Below are positions 1 to 8,499 of a DNA stretch of 60,626 nucleotides, piece by piece. Numbering within the stretch: position 1 is the first letter of the stretch; the number at the start of each line of letters is the position of its first letter. The translations under genes and the position numbers were made by a program. The stretch comes from an uncultured Chloroflexota bacterium (lineage in GTDB: Bacteria; Chloroflexota; UBA11872; UBA12225), in the NCBI GenBank assembly GCA_902805635.1, contig CADCTC010000095.1:1-60626 (forward strand), given 5' to 3'. The notes under the pieces were generated by a model. It worked only from the letters and a program-made list of their open reading frames with translations, was not told where the DNA came from and ran no database searches.

Positions 1-132
1 TTCGTCTGGAACCTGAACTTCCAGCAGCTGGTGCCTGCGAGCGACGAGAAGTACCCGTTCGGCATTGTGCGCCCAGACGGTACCCCCCGCCCCGGCTACA
101 CCGCGCTCCAGCTGATGCCAAAGCTGCCCTAG
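1..132 (+). CDS. C-terminal end of a glycoside hydrolase (partial)
   Basis: Frame 1 is open from the window edge to a TAG at 130-132 and gives 43 residues beginning FVWNLNF, with EKYPFGI and a final DGTPRPGYTALQ. A Trp-rich strand followed by a PDGTPRPGY segment and a final helix resembles the C-terminus of secreted TIM-barrel glycosidases of the GH5/GH39 type, where the last strand is followed by a note that the target can be used 'as family'. The rest of the gene lies outside the window, so substrate and family cannot be judged. The carbohydrate setting of the window agrees with the call. Confidence 0.55.
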   Translation, partial: FVWNLNFQQLVPASDEKYPFGIVRPDGTPRPGYTALQLMPKLP

Positions 133-159
133 CGCGCCGCGGCTGACGGCCGGCGGCGC

Positions 160-1098
160 CTACGGCGTCCCGGCCAGATCCATCACCAGATCGGCAGCCG
201 CCGCTAAGTCGTCGTTGCGGCGGAGGATGTAGCACTTCGCCTGCGAGAGCAGGCGCGGGACCATGTCCAGCCCAAACCGCGGAAACGTGCGCAGGTTCTT
301 GGAATAGCGCATCAGCTCTACGGTGGCCTCGGCCTCGCTGATCGGGTCCAGGCTGACGGGGCCGTCCGGATCCAGCCGCGGAAAGACCACGTACCGCAGC
401 GGCGGCCCCGGGGAGCGGTCCCACTTGCGGCCCAGCACAGTGGAGCACAGGTGCGCGCCAAAGTGGTCCTCCGGCGCCCATCGCAGCCCCAGCGGCTCCA
501 GCCGCGGCAGTGCATCGTCGTGGATGTGGAAGGCGCGCGGGAAGCTCTCCGGGCGCCACCCGTCCGGGTGCAGGAAGACCACGTCGTCCGCGAGGAGGCG
601 CACGCCGCGCTCCCTGCCCAGCAGCGCGACGGCGATGGCAAAGGTGGTCTTGCCGATCCCGGAGGTGCCGGGCAGGAGCACCGAGGCGTTGGCGCCCGCC
701 ACGGCCGCGCCGTGCACGTGGAGCAGGTCGTCCAGGCCCGCGATCGCCTGCTCGCACATGTGCCACTCCACATGCCCGATGGCGCGGGTCAAGCTCGGAC
801 GGAAGCACAGCTCCTCGTCCTGGAAGGTGATCTCCCAGACCCCTTCGCCGTGGTCCACCACCTCATACACCGCCGCCGGCGCCGCCGGTTCGGCCACCGG
901 GTGTGAATCCTCCGACGGTGCGGGCGGCGGCGCGAGAAAGAACGCGTTTAGCCGGTCGAGCGAGGCGATCGCCTGGCTCGAGTTGGAGCGCACCTCGGCC
1001 CGGAAGCCCATCATGTCGTAGTGGCTCGCCTGGGTCAGCGTCGGCTCACCTTCACCGCCCGAGACATAGACCACCGGCGGAGTCGTGGCGTCAATCAT
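160..1098 (-). CDS. HPr-kinase-like P-loop protein
   Basis: 312 aa from the ATG at 1098. An upstream TTG at 1146 is possible, but the ATG has a GAGAG stretch about 8 nt before it. Residues 128-151 carry HVHGAAVA followed by a Walker A GTSGIGKT (144-151), and ADDVVFL (170-176) follows as a Walker-B-like strand. This is the arrangement of the catalytic domain of HPr kinase/phosphorylase and its orphan relatives, including kinases near PqqD and lasso-peptide genes. The N-terminal 125 residues are not recognised. No PTS gene, PqqD or lasso gene is next to it, so the phosphoacceptor is unknown. Seen: the P-loop. Inferred: kinase activity on a protein or small molecule in the cytoplasm. Confidence 0.8.
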   Translation of the reverse strand: MIDATTPPVVYVSGGEGEPTLTQASHYDMMGFRAEVRSNSSQAIASLDRLNAFFLAPPPAPSEDSHPVAEPAAPAAVYEVVDHGEGVWEITFQDEELCFRPSLTRAIGHVEWHMCEQAIAGLDDLLHVHGAAVAGANASVLLPGTSGIGKTTFAIAVALLGRERGVRLLADDVVFLHPDGWRPESFPRAFHIHDDALPRLEPLGLRWAPEDHFGAHLCSTVLGRKWDRSPGPPLRYVVFPRLDPDGPVSLDPISEAEATVELMRYSKNLRTFPRFGLDMVPRLLSQAKCYILRRNDDLAAAADLVMDLAGTP

Positions 1099-1177
1099 GG
1101 CGCTGCTCTCATTGCATCTGGCCTGCCGGTCATCGCTCTTGCGCAACTCAAGGATCGCGCACCAATACGGATGCAGA

Positions 1178-1214
1178 AAGCGGGCCGGTCCGGCAGAGCC
1201 CGACCGGCCCGCTT
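1178..1214 (-). terminator. Intrinsic-terminator-like hairpin
   Basis: Perfect 13-bp inverted repeat, AAGCGGGCCGGTC at 1178-1190 against 1202-1214, with an 11-nt loop. On the minus strand the stem ends in a short TTTCT run. It lies 27 nt after the stop of the secreted repeat protein and before the HPr-kinase-like gene, so it probably ends transcription of the former. Confidence 0.7.
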
Positions 1215-1241
1215 GGCGGGCGTGCTACGTGCGGTTGGCGG

Positions 1242-1895
1242 CTAAGCCTTGTGCTGCACCAGCTGGAGCACGTCGGTCCAGTTGGTGCCGTCCAGCCGCT
1301 GCAGGAAGAACGTCAATCCGGCGAAGTTCAGGCTCAGGTTGTTGACCGCGACGACCTGCCGGAAGCCGCCGTCGCCGTTGGTGGTGAGCTGCACCAGGGC
1401 CACCCGATCGTTCGGGGCGGTGGCGGTGCCGCTCACGCTGTACGCCAGGCGGTACGTGGTGCCGCGCTGGAGCTTCTTCAACCGCAGGAAGATCCTGCTG
1501 ACCGCGCCGTTGAGGCCGAAGAAGTAGACCGCGCCGCGGCTCTCCGTCAGGTCATGAATCGACTTCAGGCTGCCGCTGAAGAGGGAGTTCAGCCCCTCCA
1601 TCTGCATGCGGGTGCCAGTGCCGGTGTGCGTGTGGGTGGCGGTAGTAAACGCGGCGTTGGTGCCGGTCCGCTGCTGGTTGCCCACCTGCATGCCGGCCAC
1701 TTCGGCACGGGTGCCGGCGTGGGTACCTGTGTTCTTGGTGCCTTTGTGCTTGGTGCCCTTGTGCTTGGTGCCCGTGCCGCTGCCCGCGTGGGCCACGCCG
1801 GTGCGGAGCGCCGCCACCACCGCCGGCGCGGCGAACGCCGCCCTTACACCGTTCACGAGCCCGCTGCGGCGGCTGTTCATGATGCCCGACTTCAT
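1242..1895 (-). CDS. Secreted His/Thr/Gly-repeat protein
   Basis: 217 aa. The ATG at 1895 is chosen because AGGAGA lies 7 nt upstream; a longer reading frame to 2087 lacks a signal. Residues 1-38 look like a signal peptide: basic start MKSGIMNSRR, a hydrophobic Ala/Val stretch and an AHA-type cleavage site. Next comes about 60 residues of low complexity rich in Gly, Thr, His and Lys, with GTKHK units and later THTHTGTGTR. The C-terminal 110 residues look folded (beta-rich, VALVQLTTNGDG and a Phe/Leu-rich end). No family is recognised. The His-rich linker could bind metal, which is a guess. Confidence 0.75.
   Translation of the reverse strand: MKSGIMNSRRSGLVNGVRAAFAAPAVVAALRTGVAHAGSGTGTKHKGTKHKGTKNTGTHAGTRAEVAGMQVGNQQRTGTNAAFTTATHTHTGTGTRMQMEGLNSLFSGSLKSIHDLTESRGAVYFFGLNGAVSRIFLRLKKLQRGTTYRLAYSVSGTATAPNDRVALVQLTTNGDGGFRQVVAVNNLSLNFAGLTFFLQRLDGTNWTDVLQLVQHKA
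1734..1778 (-). repeat. Three 15-bp tandem units inside the secreted protein
   Basis: Units at 1734-1748, 1749-1763 and 1764-1778 on the + strand begin CTTGGTGCC and differ at only a few bases. They encode the repeating GTKHK/GTKNT residues of the low-complexity linker. Such repeats change copy number easily. Confidence 0.85.
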
Positions 1896-2435
1896 GTGCT
1901 GTTCTCCTCTTACGGCTCTTATGGCTTGCGTCTGGGCCGGGAGGCCCGCGGCGGTCTCATGGATGCCCCCCACCGAAAACCGGAGGGAGGATGGACCGTT
2001 GACCGCCTTCAAGGCCGCGCTATGCAGCCTGCGTGCCGGGAAATCGCGCGCAGCCGCACGCGAAACGTACCCGTAAGCGCATCGCAAGATCGCTCACTCA
2101 TAGCAGCACGGAAGGCGCCGGTCCCACGTTCACCGTGCGCCTTCCACGGTAGCCCATGCATGCTTACGCAGGCCCACGTGGCCACGCGCCGCCAGGTCTC
2201 CTCCCGGCATCATCACCTTCTTCCCAAGGTGTCGCGCCAACCTACCGTTTCATCTTTATGTTCCATTTTCTCCAGGGAAGAATCACCCCTGTTCCATTCA
2301 ACCTGGGCAAACGCCAGGTCTCGAAACGCGTCATGCAACTGCACGCCCGCCGAGGCACGCGCAATTACGCCCGTTCTAGATCTAGCCGCCCGGCCGCGGC
2401 CTATCCTCACCAGTGCGGCGCAATGACCGTGTCGG
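1896..2435. other. Intergenic stretch without a convincing gene
   Basis: 540 bp between two minus-strand genes. The short reading frames on both strands are not protein-like. The part from about 2240 to 2320 is clearly more AT-rich than its surroundings and carries a direct repeat TGTTCCAT at 2259 and 2290 and a weak hairpin (ACCTGG/CCAGGT, 2301-2319). It should also contain the promoter of the secreted repeat protein; no clear -35/-10 pair was identified. Confidence 0.6.
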
Positions 2436-4226
2436 CTACACCCACGGCTGCGCCATCGTCGGCGAGTTCGCGAAGCGGCGCATGCTGATGGTCAGGCGCT
2501 CGCCGGCCCCCGGCGCCAGTGAGACCGCGAAGTGCGAGTGGTCCACCGCCGTCTCCGTCCCATTCTCCGCCTTCACCGACTCGATGTGGTGCTCGGCGTA
2601 GGCGCCGCCCTGCACGATGACGGTGCGCTCGTCCATCGGGCTCAGGTTGACCAGCGTCACGCCCACCTCGTCGTCGGTGATGCGGTCCACCAGCGCGGCT
2701 ACGTCTTGCGGCAGACCGGCGCGGCGACGCTCGGGGTCGAAGTAGCGCACCCGGCAGTGCAGCGGGTAGCCGTGGCGGCCGGTCGGGAGTCCACCTAGCA
2801 TCAGCCGGGTCAGCGCGTCGATCGTCGCCGGGTTGATCGCGTTCATATCGTCCGACAGCGTCGTGTCCGGCGTGCGCGTGTCGGCGCGTATCTCCTCCAC
2901 CTTGCGCCGCAGCCGTTCAAGGTCATGCTGCAGCGCCTGCGCCGGATACTCGGGCAACTCGCCGTCTAGGTACGCGAACCAGCGCGGCTTCTCCGGCGCC
3001 AGCTCCAACAGCCCCCGGTCCAGCGTCCAGTAGTACATCTCTTCCACGCCGGGGGACCACTTGCGCGGGCGGTACTCGTACCAGCCAGGCTCACCCTCCT
3101 TGTGGCTGATGCCCTCCGGCCGGCCGAACATGTGCGGGTAGAGCGTCTGGCCGTTCTCGGTCTTGGTGTTGGCGTTGACCTTCTCGTACATGCCCTTCCA
3201 GGTGTCCAGGTAGCCCCGCTCCCCCGTCACAACCATCGCGTTGGCGAAGGCGTATGGCGTGCGCGTCTGGTAGTTGCGGTGCGCCTTGCGCCCGTCAAAG
3301 GGGAACGTCTCCACCGTGAAGCCCCAGCCGTAGACGCCGCCCCACCAGCCGTACTGGCTGCCCACCTTGCCGTCCAGGCCAATGCTGCTGGGCATGATGC
3401 CATCGTTCTCGGCGCTCCAGCGCACCCACTGGTCTACGTACGTCACCAACCAGTCGCGGTACTTCTGCTCGCCGGTCAGCGCATACGCGCAGAACGCTAG
3501 GCTGGTGCTGGCCAGGTTCAGCCAGTTGTCGCCCACCACGTCGTTGTAGTCGCGGTAGTGCTCCAGGAACTGCTCGTACGTGTGCTCGCCGTGCAGCGCC
3601 TTGAAGCGTCCCTCCACCTCCAGCCGCTCCCCCGCCCAGTCCAGCGCCGTCGCCTGGCGCAGCAGCGGGCCGCGGCTGCCGGTCATCATAGACCGGATCA
3701 GCTTGTGCTCCGGGTCCCAGTTGGTCGCGATGGGGTCCTCCCCCATCCACATTCCGGCAAAGCGCTTCATGCGCCGGATCAGCGTCTCGTCGTGTGGGTC
3801 CGCCAGTCCCTCCAGCACGAAGGCGTTGAGCGCCTCGCCGTGATGGAACCAGTCGAAGCAGGCGTGGAACTCTTTGAAATAGACGCCGTCCTTGCCCTTT
3901 TCGATCTCGGTCGTCTTGGCCTCGGTGTATTGCAGCAGGTGCCCTTCCCAGCCGGTGCGGTACAGCTCCATCACCCGCTCCGAGCCGCCCAGCGCATACA
4001 CCAGCGGCCAGTTGAGCAGGTTCTCTGCGGCGTCGTCCGGGCCGTCGTTGGCCGACCAGCGCGGCACGCACAGCAGGTAGCCGCGGCTGTCGAAGTAGCG
4101 CTTGTAGAACAGCTCGATCGCATCGCACTGCGCATCGAGCAGCTGGCGCTCCAGCAGCGCCCAGTGGGGCGCCGCCTGCGGCGTGGTGATCTCTACCAGG
4201 GCATCGTGATGGGTGGCTCTCGTCAT
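2436..4226 (-). CDS. Large alpha-helical protein, probable (alpha/alpha)-barrel carbohydrate enzyme
   Basis: 596 aa, start ATG at 4226. Not recognised by name. The sequence is a run of helical segments with many Trp, Tyr and His residues (FHACFDWFHHGEA, YGWWGGVYGWGF, YHxPYAFA-like patches), typical of (alpha/alpha)6-barrel glycosidases, lyases and epimerases. The last 100 residues (VTLVNLSPMDERTVIVQGG, HFAVSLAPGAGERLTI) look like a C-terminal beta-sandwich. No signal peptide, so it should act in the cytoplasm. It is the last gene of a minus-strand block containing a Gfo/Idh/MocA oxidoreductase, an AKR, a TIM-barrel isomerase, an enolase-superfamily enzyme and a sugar-binding lipoprotein, which supports a catabolic role on an oligosaccharide or sugar acid. 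Function is inference. Confidence 0.85.
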   Translation of the reverse strand: MTRATHHDALVEITTPQAAPHWALLERQLLDAQCDAIELFYKRYFDSRGYLLCVPRWSANDGPDDAAENLLNWPLVYALGGSERVMELYRTGWEGHLLQYTEAKTTEIEKGKDGVYFKEFHACFDWFHHGEALNAFVLEGLADPHDETLIRRMKRFAGMWMGEDPIATNWDPEHKLIRSMMTGSRGPLLRQATALDWAGERLEVEGRFKALHGEHTYEQFLEHYRDYNDVVGDNWLNLASTSLAFCAYALTGEQKYRDWLVTYVDQWVRWSAENDGIMPSSIGLDGKVGSQYGWWGGVYGWGFTVETFPFDGRKAHRNYQTRTPYAFANAMVVTGERGYLDTWKGMYEKVNANTKTENGQTLYPHMFGRPEGISHKEGEPGWYEYRPRKWSPGVEEMYYWTLDRGLLELAPEKPRWFAYLDGELPEYPAQALQHDLERLRRKVEEIRADTRTPDTTLSDDMNAINPATIDALTRLMLGGLPTGRHGYPLHCRVRYFDPERRRAGLPQDVAALVDRITDDEVGVTLVNLSPMDERTVIVQGGAYAEHHIESVKAENGTETAVDHSHFAVSLAPGAGERLTISMRRFANSPTMAQPWV

Positions 4227-4296
4227 ACTGCGCTCACTGTACCCTGAGCGCCTGCATTACCTCACGCAATCGCCACCTGTGGTGGCCCGGGTGTCT

Positions 4297-4318
4297 CCCC
4301 TTCCCTGTAGGGAAGGGG
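4297..4318. repeat. 9-bp hairpin, dispersed intergenic type
   Basis: CCCCTTCCC at 4297-4305 and GGGAAGGGG at 4310-4318 with a TGTA loop, followed by TCGGGGGTTAGG. It sits just after the stop of the Gfo/Idh gene on the minus strand and may act as a terminator. A related but smaller hairpin (CTCTCC-TGTG-GGAGAG) occurs at 18440-18455. Confidence 0.7.
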
Positions 4319-4325
4319 TCGGGGG

Positions 4326-5609
4326 TTAGGTCAGACCCAGCTCCACATCCAGCTCGCGCTGCCAGCCCGAGACCGCCGGATCGGCGCTCTCCACCTGCGC
4401 GACCGACACCGGCTGCCCCAGCTGCGCCGACTCGAACATGGCATTGACGACCGCCACGGCGTGGCGGCCCTCCCAGCCGCCAATCTCCGGCGGCTGGCCG
4501 GTGGCGATGGCACGGGCGAAGTCCAGGTAGACCGTCGCTGTGATCTTGCGGTCGATCAGCGCGTACTCCATCTCGTAGCGCGTCAGCCGCTCGCCGCCGA
4601 ACAGACGCGCCGTGCCCTCGTCAACGGTGAAGTCCGGCACCAGCGCCAGCATCTCGTCATCCGAGAGCGGTTCGCGCCGGCCGTCCAGGTACACGCGCGG
4701 CCCGCGCCCGCTGCGTGGCCCCGCCGGGTCCATCGATCCACGGCTGCCGTATAGCCCTTTCTTGCCAAAACCCTGCCCGTGGCCGGAGTTGCTGTAGGTC
4801 CACTGGCCCAGCGCCTGGTTAGAGAACCGCAGCGTCGCGAACGCGGTGTCTTCGACGTCCGCTTCCACCTCGTCCGGTTCTCCGGCACTGGAGGCAGCGT
4901 AAAACGCGGTGGTGTTGCTGTTGCCGCGTGAGCGGCGACGGATCTTGTCGAACAGCGCGATCTGCGCGTACACCTGGTCGATCGGGCCGAACTCGTAGAG
5001 CATCAGGTCCACGTTGTGCACGCCCACGTCCAGCAGCACGCCGCCGTACGCCTTCTTGTGGCGCCACGGGGTGATCACCATGCGCCCGGCGCCGCCCACA
5101 CCGGCGTCCACCAGCATCCAGCGCTCGCCGATTGCCCCCGCGTCCAGCAGTGCGCGGGTGAGGCGCATCAGCGGGTCGCGCCGGTAGTTCTCCGCCACCG
5201 CCAGCACCCTCCCCGCCTTGCCCGCCGCTTCCATCATGCGGTTGCACGCCGTGACGGTGAGCGCCATCGGCTTCTCCACCAGCACGTGCCGCCCGGCGCC
5301 CAACGCCTGGCACGAGATCACGTGGTGCGGGCGCGTCTCGGTGGTGACGTCCACCGCCTGCACCTCAGGCGCCTGCTCCAGCAGCTGGTCCAGGTCGGTG
5401 AAGGTGCGCGGCCGGTGGCCAAGCTCCTTTTCTGCCAGGTCGGCCAGGATGCCCAGGTTGCGCTCGTTGCGGTCGCACAGTGCCGCCAGCCGGAACCCCG
5501 GCACGCCGCGCAGCCCGCCCGCCACCAGCTCGCCAAACTCCTTGACGCCGTACATGTGCCGCGTTCCCATGCCGCCGCACCCGACGATGGCCAGATTCAG
5601 TTGTTCCAC
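4326..5609 (-). CDS. Gfo/Idh/MocA family oxidoreductase
   Basis: 427 aa from a GTG at 5609, chosen because GGAAGG lies 3-8 nt upstream and the protein then starts at EQLNLAIVGCGGMG; the frame is open to 5651. The Rossmann motif is AIVGCGGMG and the hallmark EKP is in HVLVEKPMALT. The C-terminal alpha/beta domain has the usual DVGVHNVDLM segment with the conserved His. Family members use NAD(P) to oxidise or reduce a hydroxyl of a sugar, inositol or sugar acid in the cytoplasm. At 427 aa it is longer than the usual 330-390, the extra residues lying after the active-site region (about 250-330). It follows the DHp membrane protein with an 87-bp gap. Confidence 0.92.
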   Translation of the reverse strand: MEQLNLAIVGCGGMGTRHMYGVKEFGELVAGGLRGVPGFRLAALCDRNERNLGILADLAEKELGHRPRTFTDLDQLLEQAPEVQAVDVTTETRPHHVISCQALGAGRHVLVEKPMALTVTACNRMMEAAGKAGRVLAVAENYRRDPLMRLTRALLDAGAIGERWMLVDAGVGGAGRMVITPWRHKKAYGGVLLDVGVHNVDLMLYEFGPIDQVYAQIALFDKIRRRSRGNSNTTAFYAASSAGEPDEVEADVEDTAFATLRFSNQALGQWTYSNSGHGQGFGKKGLYGSRGSMDPAGPRSGRGPRVYLDGRREPLSDDEMLALVPDFTVDEGTARLFGGERLTRYEMEYALIDRKITATVYLDFARAIATGQPPEIGGWEGRHAVAVVNAMFESAQLGQPVSVAQVESADPAVSGWQRELDVELGLT

Positions 5610-5696
5610 GGTCCTTCCACTCCTCACCCGCAGCGCGACAGCTGTCCACACTTGCGGTGAATGATTGTGGACCTACGAGCACCGCGCCGCAAGGAG

Positions 5697-6293
5697 CTAC
5701 TCCGGCGCGGTGCTGGCATCCATGTTCAGCACCGGAACTGGCGAATTGGGCTCTTCCTCCAGGCGCACGATCTGCTGCAGCCGGCGCACCTCGGCGGTAG
5801 CCTGTTCCGCCCCTTCGATGATGCGCGCCGCAAAGTCTGCGAGGCGCGGATCGTCGCGTGCGGTCGGGCTGATCGACAGCAACTCGGCATACCCCACGAC
5901 CGGCGCGAGTGCGTTGTTGACCCGGTGCGCCGCGGTGCGTGCCACTGACATCGCACCATCCAATCGCATTGCGCGCCTCTGGACCTCCAGCAGCTCCACT
6001 TGCTGCCGCCCGAACTGAGCGGATAGGCGGAACGCGTGGCGCAAGATAATAATCGTCGCGGGAATAGACGGCGCTCCCGCGATCAGGACGCTCCACATGG
6101 CGTGCGCCGCCAGGCTATGCGCTGTCGGGAAACCCTTTGCCAAGTGAAGCAGCACGTTGCCCGCGGTGGTCAGAATCACGACCCCAACCACGATCAGCCA
6201 CACCATTCCCTCTATATGCCGGAGCAGTGCGCGGCGCTCGGCCACGACATCGTCTGGCACCGGCACTGCCCGCCGGTAGAGGCGCAATAACAT
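5697..6293 (-). CDS. Two-TM membrane protein ending in a stand-alone histidine-kinase DHp domain
   Basis: 198 aa from ATG 6293. The frame extends to 6506, but that part is Arg/Trp-rich noise overlapping the AKR gene. Two membrane segments (about 30-50 and 66-86) are followed by a helical linker and an H-box, AAHRVNNALAPVVGYAELL, with the candidate phospho-acceptor His at 123. The residue after His is Arg rather than the usual Glu, and NNP has become NNA. The protein ends about 75 residues later with a second helix and a Pro-rich tail. No N, G1, F or G2 box exists, and no ATPase gene is adjacent. The C-terminal 80 residues closely match those of the GAF protein at 22930-23907. It could be a phosphotransfer or dimerisation partner for a kinase encoded elsewhere. 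Confidence 0.8.
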   Translation of the reverse strand: MLLRLYRRAVPVPDDVVAERRALLRHIEGMVWLIVVGVVILTTAGNVLLHLAKGFPTAHSLAAHAMWSVLIAGAPSIPATIIILRHAFRLSAQFGRQQVELLEVQRRAMRLDGAMSVARTAAHRVNNALAPVVGYAELLSISPTARDDPRLADFAARIIEGAEQATAEVRRLQQIVRLEEEPNSPVPVLNMDASTAPE

Positions 6294-6405
6294 CAGAGGC
6301 CTGGAATGATGGTGGCAGCCTACAGTCTGTAGTGCGTCATAACCAGGACAAAAGATTGGCAGAACACGCCTGGCGGCACCCAAGACCCAGTATGAGGAGT
6401 GTGAA

Positions 6406-7410
6406 TTACCCCGTGAGCGCGTCCAGTGCCTCGCGCTGCGCCGGAGCCAACTGGATGTCAGCCGCCGGAACCAGCTCCTCCAGCTGTTCCACGTTTTCTG
6501 GTCCAATGATCGGGCTGGTCAGTCCGGGACGCGACAGCAGCCACGCCAGCGCCGCCTGTGACGGTGTGTGGCCCCACTCGGAGGCCAGCGATGCAAGCCG
6601 CGCCGCCGCCTGCAGCTGCGACTCCGAGAATGCCGGGACGTGGCTGCGCCGGAACGACGCGCGCGTGCCGGGAGGCGGCGCCTCACCGGGCTTGTACGTG
6701 CCGGTCAGCAGACCCGAAGCCAGCGGGCTGTACGCGGTAATCGCCACGTCGAACTCCAGGCAAGCGGGCACCACCTCGCGCTCGATCTCGCGCCGGAACA
6801 GGTTGTACGGCATCTCCATCGCCACCGGCGGGATCAGACCAAGCTGCTCGCACAGCCAAAGCGCCCGAGTCATGTCCCATGCAGCGTAGTTGGAGAGCGC
6901 CGGGTAGCGCACCTTGCCCTGCTTCACAAGATCGTCAAAGGCACGCAGTGTCTGATCTAGCGGTGTCGTCGGGTCGGGATGGTGCGCGTAGTAGACATCG
7001 ATGTAGTCGGTCTGCAGGCGCTGGAGGCTGCGCTCGCACTGCGCCATGATGTGCTTGCGCGTCAGGCCGCCGCCGGTAGGGCCGCCGTCGTTCGGGCCTT
7101 CGCCCACCTTCTCCTGCACCTTGGTCGCCAGCACCACGTCGTAGCGCGTGCGGTTTCCCATAGAGCGCAACGCGCGTCCGACCAGCTCCTCTGAGGACTT
7201 GCGGTCGGTCCACGGCGGGATCCCTGGACGATCAAAGCGCAGCTGGTTGCCGTACGAGTTGGCGGTGTCTATGAAGTTGATGCCGAGCTCGAGCGCGCGG
7301 TGGACGAGCACGTCCACGCCGTCTTCTAGCGGGTTGATGCCGTAGAAGGCGGTGCCGAGGCAGAGCGACGAGACGCGGACGCCGGAGCGCCCAAGCAGGC
7401 GGTATTGCAT
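6406..7410 (-). CDS. Aldo/keto reductase
   Basis: 334 aa, ATG at 7410. The AKR tetrad is visible: Asp48 and Tyr53 in FIDTANSYG, Lys97 in VLATKVQEK and His143 in YIDVYYAHHPDP. The C-terminal GPENVEQL segment is the NADP phosphate-binding region. Length is standard for AKR families of the YccK/Gfo type. It reduces or oxidises a carbonyl or sugar alcohol with NADPH in the cytoplasm. An insertion around 58-72 (RFDRPGIPPWTDRKSS) is longer than usual. It is located between the TIM-barrel isomerase and the DHp protein on the same strand, so it probably belongs to the sugar-catabolic block. Confidence 0.93.
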   Translation of the reverse strand: MQYRLLGRSGVRVSSLCLGTAFYGINPLEDGVDVLVHRALELGINFIDTANSYGNQLRFDRPGIPPWTDRKSSEELVGRALRSMGNRTRYDVVLATKVQEKVGEGPNDGGPTGGGLTRKHIMAQCERSLQRLQTDYIDVYYAHHPDPTTPLDQTLRAFDDLVKQGKVRYPALSNYAAWDMTRALWLCEQLGLIPPVAMEMPYNLFRREIEREVVPACLEFDVAITAYSPLASGLLTGTYKPGEAPPPGTRASFRRSHVPAFSESQLQAAARLASLASEWGHTPSQAALAWLLSRPGLTSPIIGPENVEQLEELVPAADIQLAPAQREALDALTG

Positions 7411-7463
7411 GGTGGAAAGACCTCACCCCCGTTGGCCCACTCCTGTGGAGTGGGCCAATGAAG

Positions 7464-8375
7464 CTAGCGGGAGACTGTCGCAGCTGACACTCGTCCGGTG
7501 CGCAGTGTCACACCCGCCCGCTCCGCCGCGGCGGTGAGTGTCTGGTACGAGCGGCGTGCGACCTCGGCCGGGTCGTACTCGGGACGCGTCTGGATCATCT
7601 TGCTGATCTCGACCGTGACTGCGCCGCGGTAGCCTGCCCGCTGCATCGCCCCCAGATAACGCGCATAGTCGAAGTCGCCTTCGCCGGGCACCAGGAAGTC
7701 GTGCTTGGGCGCGCGGCCGCGCTGGTCCTTCACATGAGTATGCACCGAGAGCGGCACCAGCGGCTCGACATATTCGTCAAGGTCCTCGCCGATTACCTCG
7801 AAGTGGCTGTTGTCCAGGTTGAGACGGAAGTGAGGCGAGCCGACACGCTCCATCAGCCAGATCACCCGCTCCGTGCGGTCGATCGCCTGCCCCACGTGTG
7901 GCTCCAGCGCCAGCACCACGCCGCGGCTGCCGGCGTACTCGGCCATGCGGGCGAAGCTCTCCGCGATGGGCTCACGCTCCGTCTCGTACCCGTCCGGCTT
8001 GCCGTAGCCCATGCTGACGACGCACGGCGGACCGTCTGCGCCTGCCAGATCGGCCGCCAGGTCGATGTTGTTGCGCACGCGCAGCTCCGCGGCGGCGCGC
8101 TTCTCGGCATCCGCCTGCCACAGATGGCCGTGGCCGGCGATGGACGGCAGCTGCAGCCCCGCGTCTTCGATCAGCCGGCGGATGCGGCGGCGTTCGGCGG
8201 CGTCAAGCAGATGTGCGTCGGTGGCCGTGTCCGGCAGCGACACCAGCTCAATCGCTGCGTACCCGCTCTCGCTGACAATCGCGATCTGTTCGTCAATCGG
8301 CAGTTTAGGCATGGCCCAGGTGCTGAACCCCAGACTCATCGGCTCGGCAGTAGTGGTGGTCATAGTGGCAATCAT
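7464..8375 (-). CDS. Sugar phosphate isomerase/epimerase-like TIM barrel
   Basis: 303 aa from ATG 8375; ATG 8363 (fifth codon) is an equally good start and neither has a clear Shine-Dalgarno. The pattern SLGFSTWAMP, YAAIELVSL, GVVLALEPH, FRLNLDNSHFEV, VHTHVKDQRG, GEGDFDYARYLGAM and GAVTVEI is that of xylose-isomerase-like AP-endonuclease-2 family barrels (IolE/IolI/DTE type). The metal ligands Glu in ALEPH, Asp and His in NLDNSHFE, His in THVKD and Glu in TVEIS are all present. Likely reaction: isomerisation, epimerisation or dehydration of a keto-sugar in the cytoplasm. Same strand as the enolase-superfamily and binding-protein genes. Confidence 0.9.
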   Translation of the reverse strand: MIATMTTTTAEPMSLGFSTWAMPKLPIDEQIAIVSESGYAAIELVSLPDTATDAHLLDAAERRRIRRLIEDAGLQLPSIAGHGHLWQADAEKRAAAELRVRNNIDLAADLAGADGPPCVVSMGYGKPDGYETEREPIAESFARMAEYAGSRGVVLALEPHVGQAIDRTERVIWLMERVGSPHFRLNLDNSHFEVIGEDLDEYVEPLVPLSVHTHVKDQRGRAPKHDFLVPGEGDFDYARYLGAMQRAGYRGAVTVEISKMIQTRPEYDPAEVARRSYQTLTAAAERAGVTLRTGRVSAATVSR

Positions 8376-8410
8376 GGGTGTCGTTATTTTGAGTGTCTAA
8401 CAGGAACCAC

Positions 8411-8460
8411 GTTCATGGTGAGCTTGTCGAACCATGCCCTTCGACAAGCTCAGAGCGAAC
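8411..8460. repeat. Inverted copy pair of the CTGAGCTTGTCGAAGG repeat
   Basis: Arms at 8411-8431 and 8440-8460 share GTTC and TGAGCTTGTCGAA as inverted copies. The same core recurs at 36719-36819 and 38015-38140. It occupies the gap between the enolase-superfamily gene and the TIM-barrel gene, which otherwise look like consecutive operon genes. Confidence 0.85.
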
Positions 8461-8499
8461 GACACCAACGTTAGACGTCCTTTGGAGGGAGGGTAGCGG

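Noticed and set aside
903..2426. A 507-codon open frame on the + strand across the kinase and repeat-protein genes
   Set aside because: It is antisense to two better-supported genes, its product is Arg/His/Gly-rich without domains, and such long shadows are common at this GC content.
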